Shown: positions 16,865 to 25,491, counted from the stretch's first letter. The stretch: DNA of 32,142 nt from Bacillota bacterium (GCA_029782135.1 JAKOVI010000131.1:1-32142); one strand, 5' to 3'. Notes: generated by a model from the letters alone, not told the origin. Program-made: numbers and translations.

Positions 16865-17875
16865 GTGAAAAAAGTGTTCAAAAAATTGACCCTATTCATC
16901 CTGGTTGTTTTAATGGTTGCCGTGTTGATCCCGCAAGGGATGGCCGCTCCCCGGCTGGAAAAGGTGGATTTCCTCTTAAACTGGAAAATCACCGGGGATC
17001 ATTCTCCCTACTATGTTGCCTTGAAGAACGGCTGGTATAAGGATGCCGGTTTGGATGTGAACATCATCGTCGGTCAAGGCTCCGGTTATTCGGTGCAAGC
17101 GGTCGACTCCGGGAAGGCGGACATTGCCATCTCCGACGCGCCGGTTCCGATCTCCAGCCGCGAACAAGGGGCGAAAATCAAAATTATCGGTGTGATCTTC
17201 GACAAGCATCCGAACTGCACCTATTTCTGGAAGGGCGAAGGGATCAACGAGCCGAAGGATCTCGCGGGCAAGACGGTTGCAGTGCCGGCGACCGACGGTC
17301 ATAAGGTTATGTTCCCCGCTTTCGCCAAGCTGATCGGGATTGATCCGAAGAGCGTAACCTTTGTCAACATTGAACCGGCCGCCAAGGTTGCCGCGCTGGC
17401 TTCGAAGAAGGCCGATGCGGTCTTTGAGCTCTATACCGGTAAACCGTTCATGGAAGCGGCGATTCCTGTCGAGAAACTCGGGTATTTCCTCTGGGCCGAT
17501 TACGGGTTTAACGCTTACGCCCACTCTTACATTGCCAGTGATGACACGATTAAGAAGCGCCCGGAAATGTTGAAAAAATTCCTGGATGTAACCTACCGGG
17601 CTTGGGAATACACCGCTAACCATCCGACCGAGGCGATTGATATTCTGGCCGAGTATCACCCGATCAACAAAGCCGAGTACAACAAGAACCTCGAAACCGT
17701 CCTCGAATTTGTGCGCACCGATCGTCTGCGCCAAAAAGGTCTCGGCTATATCGATCCCGCCCAGATTCAATCGACCTACAACTTGGTCAATGAGTACCAG
17801 ACCAAGTTGAGCTTCCCGATCAAAGACTGCTATGATGCCAGCTTCCTGCCGGCGAAACCCTACACCAATTTCTAA
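16865..17875 (+). CDS. ABC transporter substrate-binding protein, NMT1/SsuA-type
   Basis: A 336-residue secreted binding protein. A signal peptide with a KK...FKK n-region and a long hydrophobic core (residues 9-22) ends in GMA-A, giving a likely signal peptidase I cut after residue 27. There is no lipobox cysteine. The mature part begins LEKVDFLLNWKITGDHSPYYVA, shown here in pieces: FLLNWKI, then HSPYYVALKNGWY, as in NMT1/THI5-like and SsuA proteins. VDSGKADIAISDA near residues 79-91 is the usual ligand-contact region. GTG start with AGGAGG 7 bases upstream. The 139-base gap before it has no terminator. The ligand could be a pyrimidine, sulfonate, aromatic or sugar-acid-like molecule. Confidence 0.88.
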   Translation: MKKVFKKLTLFILVVLMVAVLIPQGMAAPRLEKVDFLLNWKITGDHSPYYVALKNGWYKDAGLDVNIIVGQGSGYSVQAVDSGKADIAISDAPVPISSREQGAKIKIIGVIFDKHPNCTYFWKGEGINEPKDLAGKTVAVPATDGHKVMFPAFAKLIGIDPKSVTFVNIEPAAKVAALASKKADAVFELYTGKPFMEAAIPVEKLGYFLWADYGFNAYAHSYIASDDTIKKRPEMLKKFLDVTYRAWEYTANHPTEAIDILAEYHPINKAEYNKNLETVLEFVRTDRLRQKGLGYIDPAQIQSTYNLVNEYQTKLSFPIKDCYDASFLPAKPYTNF

Positions 17876-18025
17876 AAAAATCACGCGGTAAGCCAGCGGC
17901 AATGGCGTCCCTTAATTGTGCAATGGCAGATAGGCTTAGGTGTCCAGCGGGTCGTTGGCGCCAGTTGTTTTTAAAAAAAGTGTTTGTTCGTCCCCGAAAC
18001 TATCTGGATTTAAGGATGGTGCGCT

Positions 18026-18790
18026 GTGAAGGAAAAAAAGACTTTTTTATCAATCCGTGAACTGCGAAAGACTTATCGCACCCGCGATGGGGAACTGGAA
18101 GCGCTGGGCAGTGTCTCTTTTGATGTTTACCCGCAGGAGTTCGTTTCCATTGTCGGTCCGTCCGGTTGCGGGAAGACTACTTTGCTCAAAGTGATTGCCG
18201 GTTTGTTGCCGAAAACCTCCGGAGAAATAATTGTTGACCGCGAGAATTTCGACCCTTCCCGGGAGGTAGGGTTTGTCTTTCAAAAGCCTTTGCTTCTCCA
18301 TTGGCGGAAAGTCTTGGACAATGTGCTGTTACCGATCGAGATTTTGAAGCTTGACCGGAAAAAGTACACCAAACGTGCAATGGAACTGCTCGAACTGGTC
18401 GGTTTGAAAGGGTTTGAAAACCGTTACCCCAATGAACTCTCCGGCGGGATGCAACAACGCGTTTCGATTGCGCGGGCGTTGATTCATGATCCGAAACTGA
18501 TTCTGATGGACGAACCATTCGGGGCACTGGATGCGATCACCCGCGAGAAAATGAATTTTGAACTGATGCGCATCTGGTCGGAGGCGCAAAAAACGATTCT
18601 CTTTATTACCCATGAGATCAACGAGGCGGTCTTCCTCTCCGACCGGGTGATTGTCTTGTCGGCCCGTCCTTCCAGAATGCTTGATTGTTTCGATATTGAA
18701 CTGCCGCGCCCGCGCACGCTCGAATTGAAGACGACACCGGAGTTTAACCGTTATGCGATCGGGATCTACAAGATGCTGGAGGTTAAATAG
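18026..18790 (+). CDS. ABC transporter ATP-binding protein, SsuB/TauB-type
   Basis: A 254-residue ATPase complete with Walker A GPSGCGKTT (44-52), Q-loop FVFQKP, signature LSGGMQQR (138-145), Walker B LILMDEP (158-164), D-loop and the switch His in FITHEINEA. It pairs with the two permeases and the binding protein of this operon. The gap from the binding-protein gene is 150 bases with no clear terminator. The GTG start has only a weak ribosome-binding site (AAGGATGG, about 8 bases upstream). The next gene starts two bases after the stop, so transport and catabolism genes are tightly linked. Confidence 0.93.
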   Translation: MKEKKTFLSIRELRKTYRTRDGELEALGSVSFDVYPQEFVSIVGPSGCGKTTLLKVIAGLLPKTSGEIIVDRENFDPSREVGFVFQKPLLLHWRKVLDNVLLPIEILKLDRKKYTKRAMELLELVGLKGFENRYPNELSGGMQQRVSIARALIHDPKLILMDEPFGALDAITREKMNFELMRIWSEAQKTILFITHEINEAVFLSDRVIVLSARPSRMLDCFDIELPRPRTLELKTTPEFNRYAIGIYKMLEVK

Positions 18791-18792
18791 AG

Positions 18793-19812
18793 ATGGAAAA
18801 GATCTATGGAGTCGGCATCCGGGGGACCGGCCAGGTGGCCGTAGAACATGTGGCGGCGCTGAAGGCTAATCCCTATACACGGGTGGTTGCCGTCTGCGGC
18901 CGCCGGAAAGAGAGCGCCGAGCAGTTTGTACGGCAATATGCGCCCGAAGCAAAGGTTTACCAGCACTACGAAGATCTGCTTGCCGATCCGGAGGTCGAGA
19001 TTGTTTCCGAATGTATGCCCAATTACCTGCATGCCGCCGAGGGGGCGGCCGCCCTGCAGGCCGGGAAACACCTGATTCTAGAAAAACCGGCCGGGATTAC
19101 CCAGGAGGAAGCCGACCGGTTGTATGCGGCGGCGCAGCAAAGCAAGAAGAAAACGGTGGTCAGCTTTGTCCTCCGCTGGCACCCGTTGATCCGTAATCTG
19201 AAACGTCTATTGGCACAGGATGCTTTAGGAGAACTTTATTATATCGAGGCCGACTATTGGCATGGCATTAAACCGACCTTTTCCAGTTACAACTGGATCC
19301 GCAAACGGGAGTTTGCCGGCGGGGCGATGATCACCGGCGGCTGCCATGCGGCGGATATCGCCCGCTACCTCGGGGGCGAAGTGGAAGAGGTTTCCGCTTA
19401 TGCAGTGAAAAAACGGGAGGATTTTGATTATGAGACCACCTATGTTGCGGCGGTGCGCTTTGCGAACGGCAGTGTGGGCAAGATCTCAGCCTCCCTTGAT
19501 GGTTTATATTTTCCCTACCAGTTTAATATCGATCTTTTAGGGACCAAGGGCGCGGCCCGCGACAACCGGATCTACTCGCAAACGCTCCTGGATAACCAGG
19601 CGGGGTGGCTGACCTTACCTTGTGATACGCCGAATACCGGTTCGGTGGCGCACCATCCCTTCCGTGCCGAGATCGATAATTTTATCGAGGCGATCCGGAA
19701 TGACACGACAACGCTCTGTACCGTCGAGGATGCCTGCCGGTCAATGGATGTCGTCTTTGCAATTACCGAATCTGCCCGGACCGGACGGCCGGTGAGGGTG
19801 AAAAAACGTTGA
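18793..19812 (+). CDS. Gfo/Idh/MocA-family oxidoreductase (first of three)
   Basis: A 339-residue NAD(P)-dependent dehydrogenase-type protein. The Rossmann fold starts YGVGIRGTGQVAVEH (GxGxxG-like), and the family lysine is in LEKPAG (Glu97-Lys98-Pro99). The C-terminal alpha/beta domain carries GGAMITGGCHAADIARYLGG, which holds the likely catalytic histidine. Substrates in this family are sugars, inositols, amino-sugar acids or biliverdin. GGAGG for its start lies inside the end of the ATPase gene. It is one of three dissimilar members in the operon, which suggests successive redox steps or a 3-keto intermediate pathway. Confidence 0.9.
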   Translation: MEKIYGVGIRGTGQVAVEHVAALKANPYTRVVAVCGRRKESAEQFVRQYAPEAKVYQHYEDLLADPEVEIVSECMPNYLHAAEGAAALQAGKHLILEKPAGITQEEADRLYAAAQQSKKKTVVSFVLRWHPLIRNLKRLLAQDALGELYYIEADYWHGIKPTFSSYNWIRKREFAGGAMITGGCHAADIARYLGGEVEEVSAYAVKKREDFDYETTYVAAVRFANGSVGKISASLDGLYFPYQFNIDLLGTKGAARDNRIYSQTLLDNQAGWLTLPCDTPNTGSVAHHPFRAEIDNFIEAIRNDTTTLCTVEDACRSMDVVFAITESARTGRPVRVKKR

Positions 19813-19825
19813 CTGGTGATGACCG

Positions 19826-20596
19826 ATGAAAGAGACCTTTTTGGTGGCGGAGATGACCGCCGCCGAGTATAAAGAGCGGGTGGCAGCCGCGCCGGCGGTG
19901 CTGCTTCCGTTAGGTTCGATTGAGGTGCTGGGGGCGCACGGCCCTTTGGGCGCTGATTATTTACTCGCCCAGCACGTGGCGGTTTTAGTGGCGGAGCGGA
20001 CAGGTTGTCTGGTTGCCCCGGCCATCCCCTACGGCGATACGCTGGAGCTGGCGGCCTGGCCGGGGACGGTTTGTGTGCCGCCGGCGGTCCTGGAAGGGTA
20101 TTACTACGCGGTGGCCCATTCTTTTATGACGACCGGTGCCGCGAAACGGCTGGTGTTTTTGAATTTTCATTCGTTGAACAATAATGCGGTGCACGCGGTC
20201 GGGCGCCGGCTGAAACATGAGGGACATCAGGTGTTTTTGGTTGACTGGTGGAAAACCGTCGGGATGCAGGCGGGGGATCTAATCGTCGACCGCGCGCACG
20301 GCTACGGCCACGGCGGCGAGATGATTACCAGTGTGGTGATGGCGCTCGATGCCGGGCTGGTCCGCGCGGAGCAGGCCCAAAATGAACAGCCGGCGGAAAA
20401 ACTGTCCTATTACGGGAAGTACCTGATGAACTCCGGTTCCCCATTTGTCGCGTACGGTGATTTCCATGATTACTGTACCGGCGGCGCCTGGGGGGATACC
20501 AGCCATGCCACGGCGGAGAAGGGCGCGGAGCTGATCCGGCGGGCGGTGGAAGCCATTGGTGATTTTTTGGCGGAGTCTTTCTCCCGCTTACCATAG
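19826..20596 (+). CDS. Creatininase-family protein with altered metal site
   Basis: A 256-residue protein of the creatininase superfamily (amidohydrolases on creatinine, lactams and formamides, with two metal ions). It has LLPLGSIEVLGAHGPLGAD, in which Glu33 and Asp44 match the Glu34 and Asp45 ligands of Pseudomonas creatininase. The position of His36 is Leu35. NFHSLNNN (His115) replaces the usual NGHGGN-type motif, and HGGEMITS (about 162-169) keeps His and Glu. The set is therefore only partly conserved and one metal may be lost or held differently. It lies 13 bases after the first Gfo/Idh gene. It probably opens a cyclic amide or ester-like intermediate, but it could also be a non-hydrolytic member. 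Confidence 0.82.
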   Translation: MKETFLVAEMTAAEYKERVAAAPAVLLPLGSIEVLGAHGPLGADYLLAQHVAVLVAERTGCLVAPAIPYGDTLELAAWPGTVCVPPAVLEGYYYAVAHSFMTTGAAKRLVFLNFHSLNNNAVHAVGRRLKHEGHQVFLVDWWKTVGMQAGDLIVDRAHGYGHGGEMITSVVMALDAGLVRAEQAQNEQPAEKLSYYGKYLMNSGSPFVAYGDFHDYCTGGAWGDTSHATAEKGAELIRRAVEAIGDFLAESFSRLP

Positions 20597-20685
20597 GATA
20601 TTTGTTGCCGTAACATTTTGGAGGAAAGAAGCGCGGTTGATTGTAGAATTAGATTATGAACAGGAGAAGCAAAAGGAGGAGTTTG

Positions 20686-21762
20686 ATGCAGAGAGCCGAC
20701 GGGATGAATTATGCTCCCAAGGGAAAAGTCAAACCGGTCTGCCAGCCCGGGGATTTTGTTTTTGCCGCAATTGCCCTCGATCACGGGCACATTTATGGGA
20801 TGTGCAACGGTTTAATCGAAGCCGGGGGGACGCTGAAATATGTTTATGATCCGGATCCAAAGAAAGTTGAGGCGTTTTGCCAAACTTACATGGGAGTGCA
20901 ACCTGCCCGTTGCGAGGAGGAGATCCTGGAGGATCCGGTCGTCCGCTTGGTGGCCGGTGCGGCTGTTCCCTCCGAACGCTGCGCGTTAGGCCTCAGGGTG
21001 ATGGAGCATGGGAAGGACTATTTTACCGATAAATCACCCTTTACCACTTTGGAACAGTTGGAAAGCGCCAAGGCGGCCGTCCAGAAAACCGGAAAGAAAT
21101 ACATGGTTTATTACAGTGAACGATTGCACTCCGAAAGCGCTGTCTTTGCCGGCCAGCTCATCAAGGAAGGGGCAATCGGACGGGTGCTTCAGGTGATTGG
21201 CCTCGGTCCGCACCGCTTGAACGCGCCGTCCCGGCCGGCCTGGTTCTTTGAGAAGGCGAAGTACGGCGGGATTCTCTGCGATATCGGGAGCCACCAAGTC
21301 GAACAGTACCTTTATTTTGCCGGAGCCAAAGACGCGCAGGTTGTCCGGAGCCAGGTGGCCAATTTTAACCACCCGGAATATCCGGAGTTGGAGGATTTCG
21401 GTGAAGCGATGCTGGTCGGCGATAACGGCACCACCAACTATTTCCGGGTTGACTGGTTTACGCCGGACGCCTTGAGTGTATGGGGGGATACCAGGACAAT
21501 TATCCTGGGGACCAAGGGCTATATTGAACTGCGGAAACATATTGATCTCTTACGTGAAGAGACGGCCGACCATGTTTACCTGGTCAATAATGAAGAGGCA
21601 ACGCATTTTGCGGTCAACGGGCAAGTCGGCTTCCCCTTCTTTGGCGAACTGATCCTGGATTGTCTCAACCGGACGGAGAAGGCGATGACCCAGGAACACG
21701 CATTTAAAGCGGCGGAATTATGTTTGAAAGCCCAAGCACAAGCGTATGTTATTAAGGCATAA
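20686..21762 (+). CDS. Gfo/Idh/MocA-family oxidoreductase (second, atypical)
   Basis: A 358-residue protein. ATG 20686 follows AGGAGG by 6 bases; an in-frame ATG at 20656 lies before that site and is unlikely. The Rossmann start is FAAIALDHGHIYGM instead of the classic GxGxxG. The family EKP motif is changed to TDKSP (about 114-118), keeping the lysine. GGILCDIGSHQVEQYLYF carries the expected catalytic-domain histidine. This matches a recognisable Gfo/Idh subgroup common near sugar-utilisation genes. It lies 89 bases after the creatininase-like gene, a larger gap than others in the operon. No terminator is seen there. Confidence 0.88.
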   Translation: MQRADGMNYAPKGKVKPVCQPGDFVFAAIALDHGHIYGMCNGLIEAGGTLKYVYDPDPKKVEAFCQTYMGVQPARCEEEILEDPVVRLVAGAAVPSERCALGLRVMEHGKDYFTDKSPFTTLEQLESAKAAVQKTGKKYMVYYSERLHSESAVFAGQLIKEGAIGRVLQVIGLGPHRLNAPSRPAWFFEKAKYGGILCDIGSHQVEQYLYFAGAKDAQVVRSQVANFNHPEYPELEDFGEAMLVGDNGTTNYFRVDWFTPDALSVWGDTRTIILGTKGYIELRKHIDLLREETADHVYLVNNEEATHFAVNGQVGFPFFGELILDCLNRTEKAMTQEHAFKAAELCLKAQAQAYVIKA

Positions 21763-21788
21763 GCAGTTGTTAGTGAATAGGGGTTGAT

Positions 21789-22955
21789 ATGATGGATCAA
21801 GTACGGATTGGCCTGATTGGACTGGGCACGATGGGGATGGGCCATGCCAAAAATCTGCTCGCCAATAAAATTCCCGGCGGAAGACTGACTGCTGTCTGTG
21901 ATAGCGGACCGCAGCGCCGGCAATGGGCGAAAGAGGCTTTTGGCGGGGAGATCCAGGTCTTCGACCAGGTTGAGGCGTTGCTGGATTCCGGACTGGTTGA
22001 CGGGGTACTGGTTGCCACCCCGCACTACACGCACCCGGAGTTGGCCGTGCAAGCATTGGAAAAAGGGTTGCACGTCCTGATTGAAAAACCGGCCGGAGTC
22101 TACACCAAGCAAGTACGGCGTATGAATGAAGTGGCGGCGCAACACAAAGACTTGGTTTTCGGGATTATGTATAATAAGCGGACCAACCCGGTCTACCGGA
22201 AACTCCGGGAGTTGGTGAAAGACGGGGAACTGGGCGAGATTAAACGGACGAACTGGATTGTGACCACTTGGTACCGGTCGCAAAGTTATTACGATTCGGG
22301 CGGGTGGCGTGCGACCTGGGCCGGCGAAGGAGGCGGCGTCCTGTTGAACCAGTCGCCGCACCAACTTGATCTTTGGCAGTGGATCTGCGGGATGCCCAAA
22401 CGGGTCCGGGCTTTCTGCGCGTTTGGGAAATACCATCAGATCGAAGTGGAAGATGATGTGACCGCCTATGTCGAATATGAGAACGGGGCGACCGGCGTCT
22501 TTATCACTTCAACCGGGGAAACACCCGGTACCGACCGTTTTGAGATCATCGGCGACCGGGGGAAAGCCGTTGTTGAGAACGGCGAATTGCAGTTCTGGCG
22601 CCTCCGGGTCCCGGAAAGACAATTTAACCGGGAATATACCGGTGGTTTCGGGGAACCGGAATGCTGGAAGTGTACGGTACCGGTTGACGGGGAAGAAACC
22701 GCCCATGTCGGGATCATGACCAATTGGGTGGAGGCGATTCTGAAAGGGACTCCGTTGTTGGCCCCGGGCAGCGAAGGGATCAACGGTTTGGAACTTTCCA
22801 ATGCGATGTACCTCTCAACCTGGACCGACAGTTGGGTAGAGCTTCCGATCGATGATGACCGGTTCTACGAACTGTTGCAGGAAAAAATAAGGACTTCCAC
22901 TTTTAAAAAGCCGGAAGGCGAGAGCAAAATGATGGATGTGTCCAAGTCATTTTAA
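21789..22955 (+). CDS. Gfo/Idh/MocA-family oxidoreductase (third)
   Basis: A 388-residue dehydrogenase-type protein with a canonical Rossmann start (IGLIGLGTMGMGHA, residues 7-20), EKPAG (99-103) and GGGVLLNQSPHQLDLWQWICG, which holds the catalytic histidine. The TSTGETPGTDRFEIIGDRG strand region is typical. It is the last gene of the operon, 26 bases after the second member, and ends at a strong terminator. The ATG at 21789 and the next codon ATG 21792 are equivalent; GGGGTTGAT upstream is a modest ribosome-binding site. Sequence similarity to the other two members is limited to the family motifs, so it is not a recent duplicate. Confidence 0.9.
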   Translation: MMDQVRIGLIGLGTMGMGHAKNLLANKIPGGRLTAVCDSGPQRRQWAKEAFGGEIQVFDQVEALLDSGLVDGVLVATPHYTHPELAVQALEKGLHVLIEKPAGVYTKQVRRMNEVAAQHKDLVFGIMYNKRTNPVYRKLRELVKDGELGEIKRTNWIVTTWYRSQSYYDSGGWRATWAGEGGGVLLNQSPHQLDLWQWICGMPKRVRAFCAFGKYHQIEVEDDVTAYVEYENGATGVFITSTGETPGTDRFEIIGDRGKAVVENGELQFWRLRVPERQFNREYTGGFGEPECWKCTVPVDGEETAHVGIMTNWVEAILKGTPLLAPGSEGINGLELSNAMYLSTWTDSWVELPIDDDRFYELLQEKIRTSTFKKPEGESKMMDVSKSF

Positions 22956-22980
22956 TAATCCCAGCCCCAAAAGCTTGAAA

Positions 22981-23013
22981 AAACAAACCCGGACTTAAAG
23001 TCCGGGTTTGTTT
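22981..23013. terminator. Bidirectional rho-independent terminator
   Basis: A perfect 33-base palindrome: AAACAAACCCGGACTT, one base, then its exact complement ending GGGTTTGTTT. A GC core flanked by A-rich and T-rich arms can stop transcription from both sides. It sits between the converging oxidoreductase (+) and lyase-like (-) genes. Confidence 0.92.
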
Positions 23014-23035
23014 AATATTGCCTTATTGGTCAGGT

Positions 23036-24745
23036 TTAATGATTCCAAATTACCCTAAAATCATAGGTGCGGCCGGCGCCATTAAAGTGGCCATGGATAT
23101 AGCCTTCCCCGCCGTTGTAGGGGGGGACCAGTTCCGGAAGATCACGGTAAGCGGCCTCCAAAGCGAGTAAGGCTAGAGGTTCGAGCGCGGAGAAGCGGGC
23201 GTTGACACGGGAGGGGCTTTCCAGGAAAAACTTGTTCCGGTACTTGGTCTTGAGAATATTGTTACCGATCACGGTGGCCAGTTCCAGATAAGCAGGATCT
23301 TTGTACGCCTGGTAGAGGTTTAAGACTCCCAGGAGCGCGACCGGATCCGCATTTTTCGTCACCAGGTTAACCTTGACGTTTTGCCCGGGAAGGGTACCCA
23401 AATCTCCTAAGTCGTGCCCCCGCGCAATGCTGCGGGCGACCTTCCAGAGCTCCAGATCGTTAATTAAACGAAAGGCGTAAGCGTAGGTGTAGAAAAAGAG
23501 GGAGTTGGCTTTTTTGGCTTTGAAGACGGTCCCGGCCGCGCCGTAATAACCATATCTGGGGAGGACAAACCCGGTCAGATCGGTGCCGTCCGCCCAGAGC
23601 GGACGGAGGAGATTGCTTTCGGGAATGTACGCATATTTCGCGTAAGCCAGCAAACCCTCATGCGTCCATTCCAGGAACTCTTTCCCCTCTTCCCCAAGCA
23701 GTTCGGCGATTTGGAGCTGGATCAGACCATTGTGGGCATAGATATTCTCCGCGCTACTGGGCAGGATGAGGTAACCTTCCTTGGCAATGGGACCGAACTC
23801 AGGGCCCAATTGGTTTTCCGCCCGGTCGCCATATTTCGATTCAGTATATTTAGACTCCGTGAAGTTAAATGGCGGGATCTCCCTGCGGATCGGCTTACTG
23901 TACTGGTAGACGCCGAGCTTCGTTTCTGGATGCCGCGCCTTGACGTACTGATAAGCGAGGCGTTTGCTCCAGGTCAAGGCGTCGCGGTCACCGGTATAAT
24001 GGTAGAGCATCGCCGCAGCATAGATAAGATCGGTTCCGGCGTTGATAAAGGTTAAGCCGCTCCCCTCAAAAAATGGTTCGGGATCGGTAAAGTTGCTCTT
24101 CCACAAGCGGTCGATCGGTTTTGTCCAGCTCCCGTGCCGGTTCATATCCAGGATGCTCCAGTCGATGACATGGGCATTCCAAACGGCTTGCAGGTATAAT
24201 TTGGTGGCCGCCGGGTCAACCTCCCACATTAAATCGTAAAACGGGAAATGGTTCTTCAATTCGTGACTGTCGGTATCAAACCCGTAAACACGGGTATCGG
24301 ACTCCAGATCAACAAAGGTATGCCCGCCCCAGTAGAGAAGGCCGTTCTTACTCCGGTAGTTTTTAAACATGTAGGCGATTGCTTCTTTGGCGGCGTTTTT
24401 ATATTTGGGGTCGCCGGTCAGATTACTAAGGGCGGTTAAGGTCCGGAAGAGGTTTTGTTGACTTGCCTGGTTGGAGATGATCCACCGGTTATTCAGGTAT
24501 AACCAGCGCACAGGCTCCAAGGTGTTGATATTTAAGCCGTCAACAAACAAGGGGGTGTGCTTTTCCCCATAGACGTCGCGCCCTTTTGCCAGGACTTGGT
24601 CGCCAAACTCACGGACTGCCTTCAGCCAGGGGCTCTCCTCTTCTACCGGGGCGGCGGAGAAGATGGGATGGGCTCCGGCAATCAGCAAGCACAGCAGGAG
24701 GAAAAACAGGCCGCGCCGGGAAGTTTTACCAGGAGAAAACCGCAT
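23036..24745 (-). CDS. Secreted pectate-lyase-2-like (alpha/alpha)-barrel protein
   Basis: A 569-residue exported protein. The signal peptide has basic residues, a LFFLLLCLLIAGA core and a likely cut near residue 31 (FSA-A). There is no clear lipobox. The mature part is rich in paired helices with WGGHTFVDLES, SHELKNHFPFYDLMWEV, IDWSILDMNRHGSW and LTFINAGTDLIYAAAMLYHYTGD. This is reminiscent of periplasmic pectate/exopolygalacturonate lyases of family PL2 and related helical toroid enzymes. It would cut plant pectin or a similar uronan outside the cell or in the periplasm. Assignment is by motif memory, so an unclassified glycan-active enzyme is also possible. AAGGTGATC is the ribosome-binding site, and the leader is structured. 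Confidence 0.6.
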   Translation of the reverse strand: MRFSPGKTSRRGLFFLLLCLLIAGAHPIFSAAPVEEESPWLKAVREFGDQVLAKGRDVYGEKHTPLFVDGLNINTLEPVRWLYLNNRWIISNQASQQNLFRTLTALSNLTGDPKYKNAAKEAIAYMFKNYRSKNGLLYWGGHTFVDLESDTRVYGFDTDSHELKNHFPFYDLMWEVDPAATKLYLQAVWNAHVIDWSILDMNRHGSWTKPIDRLWKSNFTDPEPFFEGSGLTFINAGTDLIYAAAMLYHYTGDRDALTWSKRLAYQYVKARHPETKLGVYQYSKPIRREIPPFNFTESKYTESKYGDRAENQLGPEFGPIAKEGYLILPSSAENIYAHNGLIQLQIAELLGEEGKEFLEWTHEGLLAYAKYAYIPESNLLRPLWADGTDLTGFVLPRYGYYGAAGTVFKAKKANSLFFYTYAYAFRLINDLELWKVARSIARGHDLGDLGTLPGQNVKVNLVTKNADPVALLGVLNLYQAYKDPAYLELATVIGNNILKTKYRNKFFLESPSRVNARFSALEPLALLALEAAYRDLPELVPPYNGGEGYIHGHFNGAGRTYDFRVIWNH

Positions 24746-24747
24746 CG

Positions 24748-24854
24748 GATCACCTTCTTTAAAAAGTGGATGTATACTCCTTATTCCACTAAAGGGGTGA
24801 AACCCCTGCTAAAGATTTCCTGCTTCCCAAGGCCGGATTTTTAAACACCCGGCC
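24748..24854 (-). promoter_or_regulatory. Structured leader upstream of the lyase-like gene
   Basis: Read on the - strand, three hairpins precede the start codon: GGCCGG/CCGGCC (arms at 24849-24854 and 24831-24836), AGGGGTTTCACCCCT (24793-24807) and AGTGGA/TCCACT (arms 24785-24790 and 24765-24770). The ribosome-binding site GAAGGTGATC follows (24748-24757). GCAGG (24819-24823) and GGAATAA flank the middle hairpin. A further hairpin (24889-24903) lies upstream. No known riboswitch is recognised. Confidence 0.45.
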
Positions 24855-25002
24855 GCCTCGAAGAGCTTGGAATAATCATGTAGTTAAATCGCCTCTTTGG
24901 CGACGTACTAGTATTTTATTTAGAATTCCGATTGGACGCGGATTGACAATCCGGGTAAGTAGGATTTTGGCTTAAGGAGAAAGGGGTAAAAAAGGCGGTT
25001 AA

Positions 25003-25443
25003 TTAGCTGTACCTTTTGAGGAGCCAGCAGGTGGTCCCGCCATAGATCATATGGGGAAAGATTAAGAGGAGGTTTGGCAGCGGGGTCAAAAGGCTTGCCC
25101 GCGTGATATCGAGCGCCATAAAGGCGCCATAGAAGATCAGGTACAAAAGGGCTCCACATCCGATCCCCTTGATCACGGCATAATCGGTTCCGAAACGCTT
25201 CAGCATGAGGTGCATGAGGAAACCAAAAAACGCGGCGGTGGTATAATCGGCGATGAAACCCGTGGCGAGCGAGACCGGATTATCAATAAATCGCGCCGGG
25301 ACAAAGTAACCGGCGGCAATGTGCGTAAAAGTATAGCGCAAAACGCCGGCGAAATGAAAGCTCCAGGCAATAATATCCTTCGGGAGATTGCCGATTAATC
25401 CGGCAATCATCCCGGAAACGATCGTATCTTTAACTTTGAACAA
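25003..25443 (-). CDS. Small conserved-type membrane protein, about four helices
   Basis: A 146-residue protein with four hydrophobic segments (about residues 6-33, 57-80, 88-110 and 117-141) joined by short charged loops such as LKRFGTDYAVIKG. No catalytic motif is seen and I do not recognise a named family; small YqhR-like Bacillota membrane proteins are similar in size and layout. The start is TTG 25443, 10 bases after AAGGAG on the - strand; an ATG at 25450 is out of frame. It stands alone between the lyase-like and GH95 genes. Function unknown. Confidence 0.65.
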   Translation of the reverse strand: MFKVKDTIVSGMIAGLIGNLPKDIIAWSFHFAGVLRYTFTHIAAGYFVPARFIDNPVSLATGFIADYTTAAFFGFLMHLMLKRFGTDYAVIKGIGCGALLYLIFYGAFMALDITRASLLTPLPNLLLIFPHMIYGGTTCWLLKRYS

Positions 25444-25491
25444 TCAACATTAACTCCTTACTTCTTGATTTCAATAGTATTTTACAATTTA

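Noticed and set aside
16976-17902. A 308-codon open frame on the - strand
   Set aside because: It mirrors the binding-protein gene, which has a signal peptide, ribosome-binding site and family motifs. The antisense frame is a product of codon bias.
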